64,000 bases of DNA from Paramoeba atlantica (taxonomy: Eukaryota > Discosea): positions 372,001 to 436,000 of the forward strand of contig CDRNVI010000012.1 in NCBI GenBank assembly GCA_977017575.1, read 5' to 3'. Positions 1 to 10,375 of the stretch are shown one piece after another. The notes below the pieces were generated by a model. The model was not told where the DNA came from. It did no database searches and saw only the letters and a program-made list of their open reading frames with translations. The translations under genes were made by a program, and so were the position numbers. Each line of letters opens with the position of its first letter. The first letter of the stretch is position 1.

Positions 1-211
1 TTCCATTTCGTTTGCCACATCCTCCTTAAGAGGTCTTCCACTTCGAGACCCTGTGGGTGTTTGTCGATATAGTACTGCCGAGGTTTGGCGTGGTACCAAG
101 CTGCAATGCTGGAGAGTCGTGGCGCTCGTATTCCATCGTAAGAGAAACAAAACCAAGCTGTGTGATTCTCACAGATTGCACGCTCGATGAACGAACAAGC
201 GCTGGACGCAG
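1..211 (-). CDS. partial unidentified gene, cut by the window edge
   Basis: The minus frame is open from the left edge to about position 294 and reads like real protein (for example CENHTAWFCFSYDGIRAP and AAWYHAKPRQYYIDKHPQG). There is no ATG in the open stretch, so the segment is probably an internal or second exon. A plausible acceptor is the AAATGTTAG that ends at position 212, which would make the exon 1-211. The reading continues past the left edge. I do not recognise the family. The composition (aromatic-rich, then an acidic LEVEDLLRRMW helix) suggests a globular domain. The exact exon boundary is a guess. Confidence 0.45.
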
Positions 212-352
212 CTAACATTTATAGAAACACATGAAACTAAGAATACGCATTTAAAACAAGTATTGTGACAATCGTCAGAACAAGTCTTTGAGAGCTACTG
301 CTAAATAACTGAAAGATAGTGGATATCACCCTCGTACCATGTTTTCTTCTGT

Positions 353-455
353 TTAGATAGACCTCACACCTTACACTTGTATTGTAATACAATAGCATAC
401 CTTTAACATACCTTAGATAGACCTTACACTTTTTTGTATTACAGTAGCATACCAT
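353..455. repeat. two imperfect tandem copies of an AT-rich unit
   Basis: The segment beginning GATAGACCTCACACC at about 353 recurs as GATAGACCTTACACT at about 415. Both copies are followed by TTGTATT.GTA and then AGCATACC. The rest of the 212-478 spacer shows no gene. Confidence 0.5.
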
Positions 456-478
456 TATAGCGAGTGCATCTCTTTGTT

Positions 479-1840
479 TCAGCTTCTTGAGGAGACGTGA
501 CCAAGCGCGATGGATTCAATAACATTGGTATAAGCGGGCCCAACTCTTTCCCATGTATATTTCATTGCGAATTGTTTGGCTTCGTACCCTAATGTTTCAC
601 ATTTGGAAGTGTTCAGTAACGCCGCTCTTAGCATTTCTTTCAGCCGTTTCTCCGTTTTGTAAAAGAAATCCCCTTGTCGAGCTAAGGGAATGTGCTCAGG
701 GTATACCAGACGTTTAGGAAGGATTGGCATCACACCATGAGACATGGCTTCCAAGACACTGAGTCCGAAGAAATCTTGGTTTGAAGTAACTGGAAGTATG
801 TGGCATTTCTTGACAAGCTCGACGTACTGATCTCTTTCTGCGAATCCCCAGTGCTTGATACAATCCGAAAAGTCTTTCCGTGCGGTGCTAAAGACAGAAA
901 CAGGCCCAGATGAGGAGCTCTCGCCCAATACCACAAGATAAAAGCGATATCCCTCATTTTTCAATTCCTTGAGCACCCTGAAGAATCCCTCTGGATTCTT
1001 GTCGTATTCCCAGCGATGGTTCCATAGTACGATTGGCGCGAATGAATCAGGTGGAGATGGAGCTATACGCTTACCCTTCACCCTGCGATTCAGTAATGGT
1101 TTCCGAAACGCTGCAAGCTGGGAACATCTTTGCCGCAGCGTTCTCCAGTATTTCACCAATAGGAATTTGAAACTCAAAGAAGAATCTACGCAAGTAAATT
1201 CAAGGTTTTCGATTGCTGGTACGCATGGGTTATTTATACCAATGTAGGCTACGGTACATTTCGCTTCCAAGCCCTCGATATATTTTAGGTTAGTTTCCCC
1301 GTCTGGTTGAGAGCGCAAGTACTTTTGCGCTGCGTCCAAGAACGACTTTTTGTGATAATTGGAGTTGAATAGACAGAGAGAGGCCGCGAGCGCTGATCGA
1401 ATCTGTATCATGGAAAAGCGATTTGATGTTCCTGCCAAAACGTCTCGATCGTTCGGTTCCCATGGATATGTCAACTGGTTTTCATGACAATAAAGTACGA
1501 TGCGATCAAATTTCGTTAGAGCCATAAAGGTGGGTACGTCAATCATGTTTGAGATAAGCACGACGTCGGGCGCGCTGTCATTGTGTCTTGAGTCAACGCG
1601 ATTGAACCTCGCGTTGAACTCCTGTGCAAGTCGGACGGCGCCAAATTCCATGCGCCATTTCCAATGCTGTCCAGGAAGAGTCAGCATTGAAACGAAATAT
1701 GACGGTTTCGCAATATCCTCTGCACCACAGACCAGCGACTCCAAATATTGGCGTAAAGCTTTCGCCCATGTCGCATGACTCCCACAAAAATAAGGCTCAA
1801 TGATTACTACATGTACAGCGTTTTTCAGCTCTTGTGTCAT
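479..1840 (-). CDS. GTDC1-type glycosyltransferase (tRNA-queuosine mannosyltransferase-like)
   Basis: This 453-residue protein has the two-part layout of the GTDC1/DUF3524 family. The N-terminal half starts IIEPYFCGSH near residue 13 and carries LPGQHWKWR and CHENQLTYPW. The C-terminal GT-B half has NHRWEYDKNPEGF and the donor-site motif DFFGLSVLEAMSHG. In animals this family transfers mannose from GDP-mannose onto queuosine in tRNA-Asp, so a role in decorating tRNA is the likely function; that is family knowledge, not shown here. A linker of about 60 residues (LRQRCSQLAAFRKPLL region) separates the halves. The start is a clean ATG. The preceding gene on the same strand ends only about 115 bp upstream. 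Confidence 0.8.
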   Translation of the reverse strand: MTQELKNAVHVVIIEPYFCGSHATWAKALRQYLESLVCGAEDIAKPSYFVSMLTLPGQHWKWRMEFGAVRLAQEFNARFNRVDSRHNDSAPDVVLISNMIDVPTFMALTKFDRIVLYCHENQLTYPWEPNDRDVLAGTSNRFSMIQIRSALAASLCLFNSNYHKKSFLDAAQKYLRSQPDGETNLKYIEGLEAKCTVAYIGINNPCVPAIENLEFTCVDSSLSFKFLLVKYWRTLRQRCSQLAAFRKPLLNRRVKGKRIAPSPPDSFAPIVLWNHRWEYDKNPEGFFRVLKELKNEGYRFYLVVLGESSSSGPVSVFSTARKDFSDCIKHWGFAERDQYVELVKKCHILPVTSNQDFFGLSVLEAMSHGVMPILPKRLVYPEHIPLARQGDFFYKTEKRLKEMLRAALLNTSKCETLGYEAKQFAMKYTWERVGPAYTNVIESIALGHVSSRS

Positions 1841-1955
1841 TAAAAATAATGGAAGCTAAATCTTGAGTCACATACTTTGTGCCAGCGATGGAGCATACGG
1901 TTCTGGATTAAGAGAATTCAACACTTACATGTGAAAAAATAAAAGGCTATGGTGC

Positions 1956-3563
1956 TTATGGCTTTTGGTAGCACAGCATATACCTCGCCTTTTGCTGCCC
2001 GTTGCTCCAAAATTTGTCAAAAAAACTACATCCATAAGATTCGGGCAAAGGACGTCCCCATAAAAAGTAATTCGAACAGGGTATCCAAAGATGACTCAGT
2101 TCTTTTTTCATCCTTGAAGCCACATCGAATGCCAGCTTTCCATCATCAGTTACAAACGTGAATCGTCCTCCCGGCTGTAGAATACGATGTAATGTTCGAA
2201 GGAATGTGTTATTGTATAAGTACGTTTCGGCTTCTCCAAGTGATGGGGGTTCTGGAAAATTAACGTAAATACTGGAAAAGTAGTCAGAGGAACAAAATGA
2301 CAAAGACTCTCGCGCATCACCCCCGACCAGGGACAAATGGCATGCAGGTATGCGTGCAAACGTTCTCTTGGCCCATATGTGAAACAGTCTGTCAAAGCGC
2401 AACTCCAAACATGCCCAAGACTGATAGGAGGAAGGTAGAAAAGGTTCGGTGTGGGAGTTGTGTGCTGTACCGAGCCTTGAGGAAAGGTGTTGAATAATCC
2501 AATCTCCGGTGCCGCTACCGATTTCAAGTGCTCGTCCAGATCCAATGGCGTCCCAAGAGGAGGTGTCCCGAATTCCGTGCGCATATACAGAAGGATCGCG
2601 CACAAAAGAAACCTGCGTACTGTCGCAATGATTCATGCCATAAGACCTTGCTTTCAAAATCAAATGCTCCCACGGCCCTAACATGTAATCATGAAACTCA
2701 TTCTTTAGATTCGATCCTTTACTGTTCTTATCACTGCTCGACGACCTGTAGTTCTCAAAGGCGGTGGCCATTGCGTTTACCAGCTTAGATTCACCTCTTA
2801 TTGCAGCTGTGACACATACAGCAGCGTAACAGATCGGTGTGCCATGGGAGCGATATGTTTCGATTAAGTGCAGCGCTTCCTTGGTATGAAAACGATGACA
2901 TAATATTTGTGTAAAACTTTCCACTATGTTAGAAGTAATAACCATACCGTCTTCATTAGGTGACGGACAACTCTTGTTTTCACCTTGATTAGCGTTACGT
3001 TTCTGTATGGCTTCCGCAAAAATAAATCTCGCCAGCTGCAAATGACCTGTGTGTAGACATAACCTCAAAATAGTTTGCCATGTTCTGATATTTGGGGTAA
3101 TGTGAGATTGCTTCATTTCTTCATACAGATCCGCAACAAGTCGAAGATTACCATTTTCAGACGCCGCTCGGATTGCTGCTGTATAGGCTACAACGTTAAA
3201 ACGGAGTCTCTTGCCCTGTACCTGTCCTCGCAAGGCATCAAAGTACTTGAGCGCCTCGTCGTTCCTCCCCATGTGAAGGGCGACACTCATTGCTGCAACG
3301 AACGTATGCACCGTGGGTTGTATCTGTCGTTCCTTAACAATAACAAATATTTCCTCTAATACGGACGGAGGTACGCAATTTAGATGGCTCCATCGTCGTA
3401 AAAGAGTATTGACACCAAAGCTGTCCGTCCCTGCACGCGCTTTGCGAACACGCGCTATATCCCTCGAAAATAACTTTCGCTCATGTGTAGATTGCCTTTC
3501 GTGGGAGCGTAGTGTTCGGTCACCTGCAATCAATTGCTCTAGCGATGGGATAAAGTTTTCCAT
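1956..3563 (-). CDS. PPR protein fused to a TrmB-type tRNA (guanine-N7) methyltransferase domain
   Basis: The N-terminal half contains helical PPR-type repeats (PTVHTFVAAMSVALHMGRND, NVVAYTAAIRAASENGNL, NIRTWQTILRLCLHTGHL). The C-terminal third is an SAM-dependent methyltransferase of the TrmB/METTL1 kind: LEIGSGTGDWI binds SAM, and YVNFPEPPSLGEAE stands where TrmB has its FPDPW-like motif. I chose the ATG at 3563; the open frame extends about 29 codons further upstream to a TTG, and that stretch would look like an organelle-targeting peptide, so the true N-terminus is open. From memory, such fusions (PPR-TGM) occur in some microalgae such as diatoms and prasinophytes. They are thought to act on organellar RNA. 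Whether the methyltransferase is active here is unknown. Confidence 0.8.
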   Translation of the reverse strand: MENFIPSLEQLIAGDRTLRSHERQSTHERKLFSRDIARVRKARAGTDSFGVNTLLRRWSHLNCVPPSVLEEIFVIVKERQIQPTVHTFVAAMSVALHMGRNDEALKYFDALRGQVQGKRLRFNVVAYTAAIRAASENGNLRLVADLYEEMKQSHITPNIRTWQTILRLCLHTGHLQLARFIFAEAIQKRNANQGENKSCPSPNEDGMVITSNIVESFTQILCHRFHTKEALHLIETYRSHGTPICYAAVCVTAAIRGESKLVNAMATAFENYRSSSSDKNSKGSNLKNEFHDYMLGPWEHLILKARSYGMNHCDSTQVSFVRDPSVYAHGIRDTSSWDAIGSGRALEIGSGTGDWIIQHLSSRLGTAHNSHTEPFLPSSYQSWACLELRFDRLFHIWAKRTFARIPACHLSLVGGDARESLSFCSSDYFSSIYVNFPEPPSLGEAETYLYNNTFLRTLHRILQPGGRFTFVTDDGKLAFDVASRMKKELSHLWIPCSNYFLWGRPLPESYGCSFFDKFWSNGQQKARYMLCYQKP

Positions 3564-3650
3564 TATCAAACACTTAATGCGTCCCGTAGTTCTTTTTCTG
3601 AATAATGAGTAAGTTAGTGCTATAAAATAAATGTATAAATGGCGAATCAA

Positions 3651-4130
3651 TCTTGTGAAGATATAGTAATTTAACGTTCTAGGAAAGAAACTATGTATGG
3701 CCAGTATGATTGTGAAAGTAAAACATTGCTACACAAAGTTGAGAGCTTATCAATAAACTATAGCACTTCTGCATAAAGCAATACGTTTAAAAAACGTGGT
3801 AGGCGAACTATTGTTTCTGAATCTCAGACTCGCGAAATTATGGATGATATTAAGAGGGGTGACTCTGGGGGGAGCGCCTGGAAGCGCCAAGGACCTTTGT
3901 GGATAGGAGTCACCCCTCTAAGATCCACACTGCATCCAACAAATCGATTGATGCAGATTCCGTAGCGTAGGTCGCACGCGGCATAATTTCTCGTACGCGT
4001 TCAGAAATTCTTGTGCAACATGGAGGTCCGTATGTATTTTGTAATTCTTGGGCACGATAAATTTTGCACGACAATGCATTCGCAGTGTGAACTGCTACCT
4101 TAAACATTTTGCTTCAGTTAGTTTTAAACA
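3651..4130. repeat. spacer with a 70-bp inverted repeat
   Basis: No gene is seen. AGAGGGGTGACTC at about 3853 is inverted as GAGTCACCCCTCT at about 3907, enclosing some 40 bp; this forms a strong hairpin or a very short foldback element. Confidence 0.5.
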
Positions 4131-4140
4131 TTGACGAATT

Positions 4141-4982
4141 TTTCTGCAGAATGGATTGCGACTATAAATATGGATAATTGCGAGTATAAATATAGATATT
4201 GCGAAAATTGTGACTGGACCCGGGATCGACCTGTGAAGGGGAAACCGATACAATTATCCGGATGACATCAGGGTTTCAGGTGCACAATCCTTGTATCAAC
4301 GGATGGTCGGTTTCATCGAGATAATCTTCTTTGGAAGGGGTCTACGAGTGCAGTGCATGCTAAAGGATCAGATAAAACTATTGACGAACGCATAACACAA
4401 AATCATCGGGCAGGTTCCCACTTTCAAGATGCAGAAACCTTTAAAAAATGGATAGAACTGTTTTGGCAACCACTTCTTCCGGGACAACGGCAGACATCGA
4501 TAAAACAAATGCTCATGGTTCTCTACGGTATTCGATTTGGAAATGAGCCTACAGAGGTGGCCAAGGAGTTTGGTTTAAGCGTCCGCACAGTTACTCTTTT
4601 TTCAAAGGGTTCTCAAAGTCATGCTTTCAGTTGCATACGAAACTGCTTTCGACGAAAGTCATGCTTTCAGTTGCTTTGACGAAAGCCATGCTTTCATATG
4701 ATGAAAGCTGAATGTATGAATTACGTCGTGATGCCGCGAGCGGAACATTATCCTACATTGCAGAAAGATGAAACTTGCTCTTCAAAGTCTAAACGGAGAG
4801 GCAACAATCGTCCTCAGCGAATACGCAGGGAGGGATCACAGTGGGCTAGCGTTGTGGCGATCACAAACGCATATCAAAAGGCCAAAGAAGTCTTCGTCAG
4901 TCGTTTAGAAAGCCGCCAGTCGGATACGATAGGTTTTGCACATTTCGATAATGTTTCATTTTTTACATGGAACGGACCATGA
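4141..4982 (+). pseudogene. decayed ISXO2/Merlin-like transposase
   Basis: Plus-strand coding remnants are spread over two frames. From about 4160 one frame reads a Cys pair (CENCDW), an in-frame TGA near 4261, then DERITQNHRAGSHFQDAETF and a helix-turn-helix-like stretch EVAKEFGLSVRTVTLF. After a short repeat array, a second piece (4698-4982) has DETCSSKSKRRGNNRPQRI followed by EGSQWASVVAITNA. The order Cys-rich knuckle, HTH, then DE-K-RGR-like acidic motif resembles ISXO2/Merlin transposases. The stop, the frame change and the missing C-terminal half mark it as dead. The assignment rests on pattern only. Confidence 0.45.
4612..4712 (+). repeat. short tandem repeats inside the transposase remnant
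   Basis: The motif GTCATGCTTTCAGTTG and variants (GCCATGCTTTCATATG) recur about three times with GACGAAA between them. The array interrupts the transposase reading frame and may be the lesion that inactivated it. Confidence 0.5.
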
Positions 4983-4989
4983 TCTGACG

Positions 4990-5690
4990 TGGATAAAAGA
5001 CGCTGTTCAGATTGTCTGTTGCAGTGAATCGTTTGCTTGCGGCAGAACTCCAATATGATTTTGACCGTTCGATCAATTTCCATTTACATATTGAGTGTAA
5101 TTGTAATTGGCCTGCAAAAGCCAAATGGGTGTAAACAACAACATACTTCCCCATTATGCACTCACATCAGGAGTGGTAAATTTATTTTCCATAATTCTAG
5201 TCTAGAAGGTGTGGAGGGGGTTGATGATGATTGTGTATCATCCCTTCCCGTAGTCTACTCCTTCCTCGGAGTACCACCAAACGCATGCATAGATAACATG
5301 TACAGATCACTTGGAATATAGACCACTTGGAAATACGTATAAGAAACGCAACTAAACGCAATGAGGTGACAAATAAAAAGGAACTTAAAATATAAAAAAA
5401 TCTGACGACGCTTCGCGCCGCAGGCAGCCAGAGGCTTCGTCAAAAAGGACTCTTTAACCCCCTATAAGTAGGGGGGTGCCCCTCAGACTCTTAAGTGGGG
5501 GGTACAGTAAATCCTCCACCCGCTTTTTCGTACAAGCGGGCCTAGGGGGGTACGCGCAAAGTCTTTGTGTGGAAATCTTGTTTTAAAGGCGAATTTTCCT
5601 TTACTTTAACCGCAAATTGCAACAAAATCAGCTCAAACGGACACTTGGTTGAAAAGTTAGGGTGGTGACTTTTCGTTGGGGGGATTATTA
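4990..5690. other. gene-free spacer with G-tract ends
   Basis: No convincing gene. The 5390-5560 part holds GC-rich short hairpins (GACGCTTCGCGCCGC) and a GGGGGGTACAGTA motif at about 5495. That motif matches the terminal inverted repeats of the element at 30974-31658, so this may be a solo end or relic of that family. Confidence 0.35.
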
Positions 5691-5691
5691 A

Positions 5692-7443
5692 TCAAGACCC
5701 GGCAATCGACGAAAAGAAGTCAAGAACTTTTGGGTGTGCTCTCACGGCTGTGGAATCAAACTGAGTAATTGATAATCCGTGCAGTGAGACACAACGGGAA
5801 AGAGCAACATAGGCTTGTCCATACTCAAAGACACTCCTATCGATCGACACTTCCAATCGATCTATAGACATTCCCTGACTTTTATGTATACTTAATGCCC
5901 ACGCTAGTCTCAATGGTATTTGTTCACGGTGGGCAACGACTTTAGAAAAGATCAGAACTTCTCGCTTGATGCGCTCAACGCGTACGTCTGCATCCAGCAC
6001 GGCAAACCGCACGACCGGCGACGCGCTCTCGGCCAGTCCTACCACAACACCTCGTGATCCGCTCACCAGGGAGCGGTGAATGTGTGGCAAAGCTGCGAGC
6101 AACACGACCTGCGCCCCCACCTTGAGTGTAATGGTTTCAGGGAGATACGTCTCACGACGAAGCACGGAATGAATGTATTCACTATCCGCGTTGTCCTGCG
6201 CCTCGTAGGTAACACTCTCACCGGTTAGTATCTGAAGGGAAGAGGTGTTGATTGTGTCCACATCGTGGGTCATGGAGCGAAGAGAGGTTGGGTACACACC
6301 GTCCGAGTGGTTCAGCTGCCTACCAATACAGGGGGAAAAGGTATTTGAGGCACGTTCAGTAACAACACCTTTACGCAAATCGGCAAGCGCTTTCACAAGT
6401 GTCTCATCCGATTGTCTGAACACATGTTTTAGTTCGATAACGTGAGGTTTCAGATAACTCCAAGCATCTGACTCAAAACAAAATACTTTGCCATCGTGAT
6501 GCTTTCGTCGTATCACTGGTGGAAGCTGAAAGAAATCTCCTGCAAGTATCATTTGAATACCACCGAAGGGTTTCTCAGGTTGCTTCTTCAGAGTACGCCC
6601 AATTTTATCGAGCAAATCAAAAAACTGACATGAAACCATTGAAATTTCGTCAATGATAAGTTTCTTGCACTTACGCCAGGCATGCGACACATTTGGTCGC
6701 TGTATTATGCGCGGTATCATCTGTTCAAGCGTCAAGTCTTCGGATGAAGCCCCAACACCTGCAAAGCTATGCAAAGTCTGACCACCTATCTCAATTGCGG
6801 CAATGGCAGTGCTTGCTGTTACACAGATGCTTTCAGAGGGATAGCGCGTGACTAAGTGCTGAAGCAAAAATGTTTTCCCCGTACCGGCGCAACCAGTTAG
6901 AAATATGTGCTCACCTTGTCGAAGCCTCTCTAGAGCTTCTTCCTGCTCTTCACTTAAAGGAAAAGTTTGACTGCTGGGTAATTCCATGAACGATCTCGCA
7001 TCTTCCGACGCAACATCTTCCAGTTCAACTCTTCTATCGTGAGCTTCGCGTGTTCTCTTGTTTTCGGATTTCGAAACATTCATAGGAATACTGTGCCAAA
7101 GTGATCGGCTTGCAATCATCTCATAGAGCTTTTCCAAGTCGGGAACAGATTCTGGTGCAGCTTGTATGTGCATGGTGATATGTTTACGTTCTAAATGAGA
7201 AAGAGTGAGCGACATCTTTCCGTCACGCACAGAGTTGCCGAAAACTTTTCGAATGCTCCCAAGTCTAAAAAAAATACCTTGTCCGGTTTTGTGCTTCGAA
7301 TTTTTTACTACAAGACATTGCCCCAAATCTGTCTCGTTGGTCAGGTATGCCTGAGTTCCACCCCATGGACGAATTAGTTCGCCGTTTTCTGATTCTATAA
7401 ATATTTTGCCCACCACCGCATCATCGCAAGCTTTACGAGGCAT
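5692..7443 (-). CDS. PIF1: PIF1-family 5'-3' DNA helicase
   Basis: The 583-residue protein has a complete PIF1 helicase core. In order: Walker A GCAGTGKT near residue 187, a motif around TASTAIAAIEIGGQTLHSFAG, Walker B IDEIS near 269, GDFFQLPP, the HVFRQSDE motif, and C-terminal SIHKSQGMS plus YVALSRC. PIF1 enzymes unwind DNA, remove telomerase, resolve G-quadruplexes and act in mitochondria as well as the nucleus. The N-terminal 150 residues are not conserved enough for me to judge targeting. The start is ATG at 7443. PIF1 genes also occur inside Helitron elements, but no RepHel-type Rep domain is present nearby, so I treat it as the host gene. Confidence 0.9.
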   Translation of the reverse strand: MPRKACDDAVVGKIFIESENGELIRPWGGTQAYLTNETDLGQCLVVKNSKHKTGQGIFFRLGSIRKVFGNSVRDGKMSLTLSHLERKHITMHIQAAPESVPDLEKLYEMIASRSLWHSIPMNVSKSENKRTREAHDRRVELEDVASEDARSFMELPSSQTFPLSEEQEEALERLRQGEHIFLTGCAGTGKTFLLQHLVTRYPSESICVTASTAIAAIEIGGQTLHSFAGVGASSEDLTLEQMIPRIIQRPNVSHAWRKCKKLIIDEISMVSCQFFDLLDKIGRTLKKQPEKPFGGIQMILAGDFFQLPPVIRRKHHDGKVFCFESDAWSYLKPHVIELKHVFRQSDETLVKALADLRKGVVTERASNTFSPCIGRQLNHSDGVYPTSLRSMTHDVDTINTSSLQILTGESVTYEAQDNADSEYIHSVLRRETYLPETITLKVGAQVVLLAALPHIHRSLVSGSRGVVVGLAESASPVVRFAVLDADVRVERIKREVLIFSKVVAHREQIPLRLAWALSIHKSQGMSIDRLEVSIDRSVFEYGQAYVALSRCVSLHGLSITQFDSTAVRAHPKVLDFFSSIAGS

Positions 7444-7444
7444 A

Positions 7445-8080
7445 ACGTCAAGAAAAAATAACAGAAGAAGAAGCTTACACGGAATTATGTCCCCTAAAGC
7501 GGATGAACGAAAATTTGCATCCGCTACTTTCGGAGTTGTTCGCTGGGCTGTTGGTGCAAACCCAGAAAGTTATAGAAATGTCGGATTACAAAATATACAA
7601 TGATCAATTTCTCTCAAACTGCATAAAAAAATCCTATAAACAAATCCTGATGCATCCAAGTGGAATACACAACGAAGGCACCAAACCATGCAACGGCTTA
7701 CTCAGTAATAGGGGGTATAGTACTGTCCCCCCTATTTAGTGTTGAGTGAAATTCGGGTCAGATTGAACGAAGTTTGCACACTTTGTAAAAAAAATTCTAA
7801 AAGTGACTAAATATCAACTAATTCCAAAAGAAAATCAAAATGATGCAGAAACGACGATTTCCGCACAAAACAGTGCCACATCCAACAAAACTTGTACCAG
7901 CGGGCTTAACCTCACTTAACCTCGTTTAACGGGAGACGTGTGACAAAGTTCATTTCAAGATACCCAACATCAAATTCATCAACAAAACCCAGCATCAAAT
8001 TCATTCACCATGATTTCACCCGTAAACTGAGAACGTAAAAAAATACGGGCAAAGTTTACAAACTAGGCCCCGTTCCGGTT
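7445..8080. repeat. spacer with a G/C-run hairpin
   Basis: No gene is evident. AATAGGGGG at about 7708 pairs with CCCCCCTATT at about 7728 across TATAGTACTGT, forming a compact hairpin. Confidence 0.4.
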
Positions 8081-8081
8081 T

Positions 8082-8396
8082 AATGTACCTGTAGCTCGTT
8101 ATTGTACCATGGGGGTACAATAAGTGGGAACGATTGGTTTAATTGTACCTCCCCTGTGCAACAGAGGGCGTCGCGCATTAATTTTTTGCCTTTTTACGGA
8201 TTTTAATTTTAAAATTGATTACAATTTTACCATTTTTATCAGCGAAGACAAGAAAATAGAGAAGCCCCGGTGCCGCGAAGCGACGTAATTTTCGTTATTT
8301 TTCGGAAATTTTATTGTACCTGTAGCTACACCTGTACGTTACTTGTACGTACTTGTACCTGTACGTATTGTACCTGTAGCTAGTTATTGTACCGGG
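8082..8396 (+). repeat. pair of direct repeats about 285 bp apart
   Basis: TGTACCTGTAGCT followed by a variable base and GTTATTGTACC occurs near 8082 and again near 8367. Each copy is followed by a G run. Between them are further TTGTACCT and GTACCTGTA motifs. They may bound a small non-autonomous element. Confidence 0.45.
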
Positions 8397-9020
8397 GGGA
8401 GACATTAACCCGGACGGATTGGATCTTTTCCCCTTAAAAAAGCGCGCCGCTTCGCGGCGTATTGTTTTCAAAACCCTGATTGTAGTATTTTTTCACTCGG
8501 ATGGGGATACAGCTTTATGAACGCTGTGGGGCATTTGTATAAAGGCCTGTGGGGGGACAGCTTGTAAAGGGGGGTACAGCTATGAAGGCTAGGTCTGGCA
8601 AGCAAAGTATAAAGGAGAAACAAACAAGGAAAGAATGAATACAACCCCGCTCACCAAAAATGGAACCAACGTTTATGGAGGGACGAGTCTTGCATTTTGT
8701 TGATCGCAAGTATCACCCTGTATGATTAAAGCAAATTAAATGAGACAATGACGTCGTATACGTCATCATCCCTCGCAGATGTCACCTTCATTATGAAGAA
8801 CGTATGAAGAACGTACGTATGAAGGCTTCATACGTGAAGTGAAATCTTCGTTGCTCTCAACAGGGCTCATCATATAAAAAGGAGGATATTGTAAAAAAAA
8901 TATGCATTATTGTGGAGGGTATATTAATTGTACATTTGATTTGTGTAATGCATACACCGTTCGTATACAGCACCGTATACAGCGTACACCGTATTTTCAC
9001 AGTAAGGCGGCTACAAACGT
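8397..9020. other. gene-free spacer
   Basis: No supported gene. It holds G-tract motifs (GGGGGGTACAGCTATG near 8570), a small palindromic GAAGGCTTCATACGT patch near 8820, and AT-rich DNA. Confidence 0.35.
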
Positions 9021-9034
9021 ACTGTATGTACACA

Positions 9035-9125
9035 AACTGTAACGACTCCAAACTGTATGTACGGTAGCAAACTAAAAAAAGGCGACTACAAACTGTATGT
9101 ACGGTAACAAACTAAAAAAAACTAC
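9035..9125 (+). repeat. tandem repeat, two to three copies
   Basis: The unit CAAACTGTATGTACGGTA followed by a variable base, CAAACTAAAAAAA and a GGCGACTA spacer is repeated twice, with a third partial copy upstream (CAAACTGTAACGACTC). Confidence 0.55.
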
Positions 9126-9404
9126 ACTTTAAGCTACTTTGTACGTGTACAATCCATTTTTTTGGGCTAAAATAGACCTCGTTCGACCTCAAATGCAAAG
9201 CGCGGGTTCGGTGCGGGTTCGGTGATGCACACCCGCAGTCCCTCTAAAGTAGAAATCGGTAAACAATCACAAATAACAAGCAAAGATAAGCTTCGTGGGG
9301 CCTGTACGCACCGAACCCAAAATTAAACACCAAATAGGAGGGGTTCAGCACTCAATAGTAAATAGGGGGGGGCAGTAATAAGAATTCTGAGTCCTAAAAT
9401 GATT

Positions 9405-10375
9405 ACTCCCCCTGTCACTAATAATGATAACCTTAAAAATTATCATTCTATGTGGTGAAAACTCTTAAAAAACTATCAACTTATTTTCATGCACGCAGGA
9501 TGTTTTTACAAAAATTTTTATGTCTTAAAAAAACGTTTTTTGAACTACAAAATTATCAACCTATTTTCATGTTTTAGACCGTATTTTCGTATTTATTTTT
9601 CCATGACTTCTCGATCACTGAAAAAGAAGCGCCCATTAGATGAATTGGGCTCCATTGAAAAATTTACAAACTTTGGTGGACGACCATCTTCTAAGAGGTA
9701 TAATAATCTCTCTAAAATAGTCTCAAAAAAATTATCATTCTTGAGGATTATCATTATCAGTATTAATGGACACTATGCAGTTGTCCACTGCCATCCAGTG
9801 CCATGCGCTGCCATCCAGTGCCATCCAAAACAGAGATATGAGCGAGTATCGAAGGCTTTTTTTGTGTTTTGGAGGACCCAAGAACCTTCCATTTCCGCCG
9901 GATGTTGTAGGACAAGTGATGGCCATGATATGAAAAAGGGGCTAATGTCGGATTCAATTGTACTCATTTTTCAAAAACACGTCTTTTTCTTTCCTTTTGC
10001 AAAATAAGATATTTTCTCGGTCTCTTCTTGTGCGTGCTCTGTCATGCACATGTGCGGACCTGAGTTGAATTTTAAAGTGAAAGCATGATGGGGACACACC
10101 AACAATTTTGAAGATTTTTTGCGTTGTGACCGAAGAGAAATGTCCTCACGATCACGAGGGTGGGAAAGTTCGTGACTCTGTTTTTAGTATTTGTTGGAGA
10201 CGATGTAAGCACGTAAGTTTTAGAAAACAGTTGTCTCGATTACTTCCTTACTTTTATTCAGATGTGCGCCAACCGTCCCACAAATTTTAGTTTTGGGTAC
10301 TTGTAGTACACAAGTACATAAAAATGAGTCATCCAGTGCCATCCAAATCTTCATAGTGTCCAATGACAGGGGGAG
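9405..10375. mobile_element. possible relic element with short inverted ends
   Basis: ACTCCCCCTGTCA at about 9406 is inverted as TGACAGGGGGAGT at about 10361. Inside lie arrays of CCATCCAGTGCCATCC (9785-9830 and 10325-10345) and an inverted pair GACACTATG/CATAGTGTC at about 9768 and 10349. A plus frame from about 9603 (MTSRSLKKKRPLDELG) is open but has no recognised domain. No target duplication is visible, so the call is weak. Confidence 0.3.

Noticed and set aside
5692-7443. PIF1 gene as part of a Helitron
   Set aside because: No Rep/HUH domain and no Helitron ends nearby; the gene is single and co-oriented with host genes.
9489-10007. 172-residue plus-strand open frame
   Set aside because: Low complexity, overlaps repeat arrays and has no motif; only the 9603 ATG part looks slightly protein-like.
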